This document shows positions 22,884-23,116 of a DNA stretch of 23,116 nucleotides, piece by piece; within the stretch, counting starts at the first letter, position 1; each line of letters starts with the position of its first letter. The position numbers and the translations under genes are program-made. The notes beneath the pieces were generated by a model. The model was not told the DNA's origin. It made no database searches and saw only the letters and a list, made by a program, of their open reading frames with translations. Source of the DNA: a virus; the IMG/VR virus record IMGVR_UViG_3300032265_000317, positions 1 to 23,116 of that record; one strand, given 5' to 3'.

Positions 22884-23116
22884 ATGACACTCGATGAAAT
22901 TCGAGAGCAGTGGGAAACTGACTGCTCAATAGATGACCTCCACCCTGACAAAGCATCAGCTACTAGTCCAAGTCTGCACGCCAAGTATCTTGGTGAGTTG
23001 ATGAACTATAGACTCAAACTCACCAAGACGCAGTTTGAGTACAGCCAGCTACGCGCCAAGAAGTCTAAGTATTTTCGTGGAGAAATGACTCGCGATGAAC
23101 TGGAAGAGAATGGCTG
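22884..23116 (+). CDS. uvsY: Recombination mediator UvsY, 3' end outside window
   Basis: Only the first 77 codons are present. The sequence begins MTLDEIREQWETDCSID and includes HAKYLGELMNYRLKLTK and AKKSKYFRGEMTRDEL. This matches the general outline of T4 UvsY (137 residues), including a short acidic start, a K-Y/W-L stretch, and a basic segment leading to a KxxYxxG-type motif. In T4, UvsY loads the UvsX recombinase onto single-stranded DNA coated with gp32, and its gene also sits beyond the capsid genes. The ATG at 22884 is 17 bases after the preceding stop. The identification is by pattern and gene order; the C-terminal half cannot be seen. Confidence 0.82.
   Translation, partial: MTLDEIREQWETDCSIDDLHPDKASATSPSLHAKYLGELMNYRLKLTKTQFEYSQLRAKKSKYFRGEMTRDELEENG

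Noticed and set aside
1-23116. tRNA genes, CRISPR arrays, insertion sequences or homing endonucleases
   Set aside because: No cloverleaf-like, spacer-repeat, inverted-terminal-repeat or endonuclease motif was noticed when reading the window; the coding density leaves little room for them.

Overview
This window looks like the late, structural-gene region of a T4-superfamily myovirus, a contractile-tailed dsDNA phage. All recognised genes are on the + strand, tightly packed, often with 1-4 base stop/start overlaps. They run in the T4 order: neck proteins gp13-gp14, tail completion gp15, large terminase gp17, sheath gp18, tube gp19, portal gp20, core gp67-like, protease gp21, scaffold gp22 and major capsid gp23. 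The start of a UvsY-like recombination mediator sits at the right edge. The base composition is moderately AT-rich. Fibre and virion domains (Gly-rich fibre tip, sheath insertion) resemble those of environmental or marine T4-like phages rather than coliphage T4. The host cannot be read from this window.

Layout. 1-528: end of a small membrane protein and a membrane-anchored coiled-coil protein, possibly lysis-related. 531-4524: a tail-fibre/adhesin module with two small structural proteins, an 800-residue fibre ending in a glycine-rich receptor-binding tip, a small fibre-associated protein and a small cupin. 4535-5941: a virion protein with an N-terminal array of about 20-residue Ser/Thr-rich repeats. 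5975-9786: neck, tail completion and terminase; no small terminase gp16 lies between gp15 and gp17. 9865-12488: sheath (with an extra inserted domain) and tube. 12504-15755: portal, a 58-residue gp67-like core protein, two unknown genes and the prohead protease. 15829-18369: scaffold (with a His-rich insertion) and capsid. 18452-22330: accessory block containing a putative capsid-packaged protein, an AAA+ ATPase and a mosaic protein. 22334-23116: a tail-tube-like protein and uvsY.

Control. The motif CTAAATA(A) occurs in six intergenic gaps, five of them 29-33 bases and one 60 bases before a start codon. It closely resembles the T4 late promoter TATAAATA and is read here as this phage's late promoter. 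Three of the six sites lie directly behind a strong hairpin, so the region appears to be divided into terminator-promoter punctuated transcription units.

Together the genes build the prohead (gp20 portal, gp22 and gp67 core, gp23 shell, gp21 maturation protease), fill it (gp17), close it (gp13/gp14) and join it to the tail (gp15/gp18/gp19). The least understood parts are the block at 18452-22330, whose proteins carry motifs like the T4 capsid-targeting/gp21-cleavage signal, and the two genes at 14187-15121.
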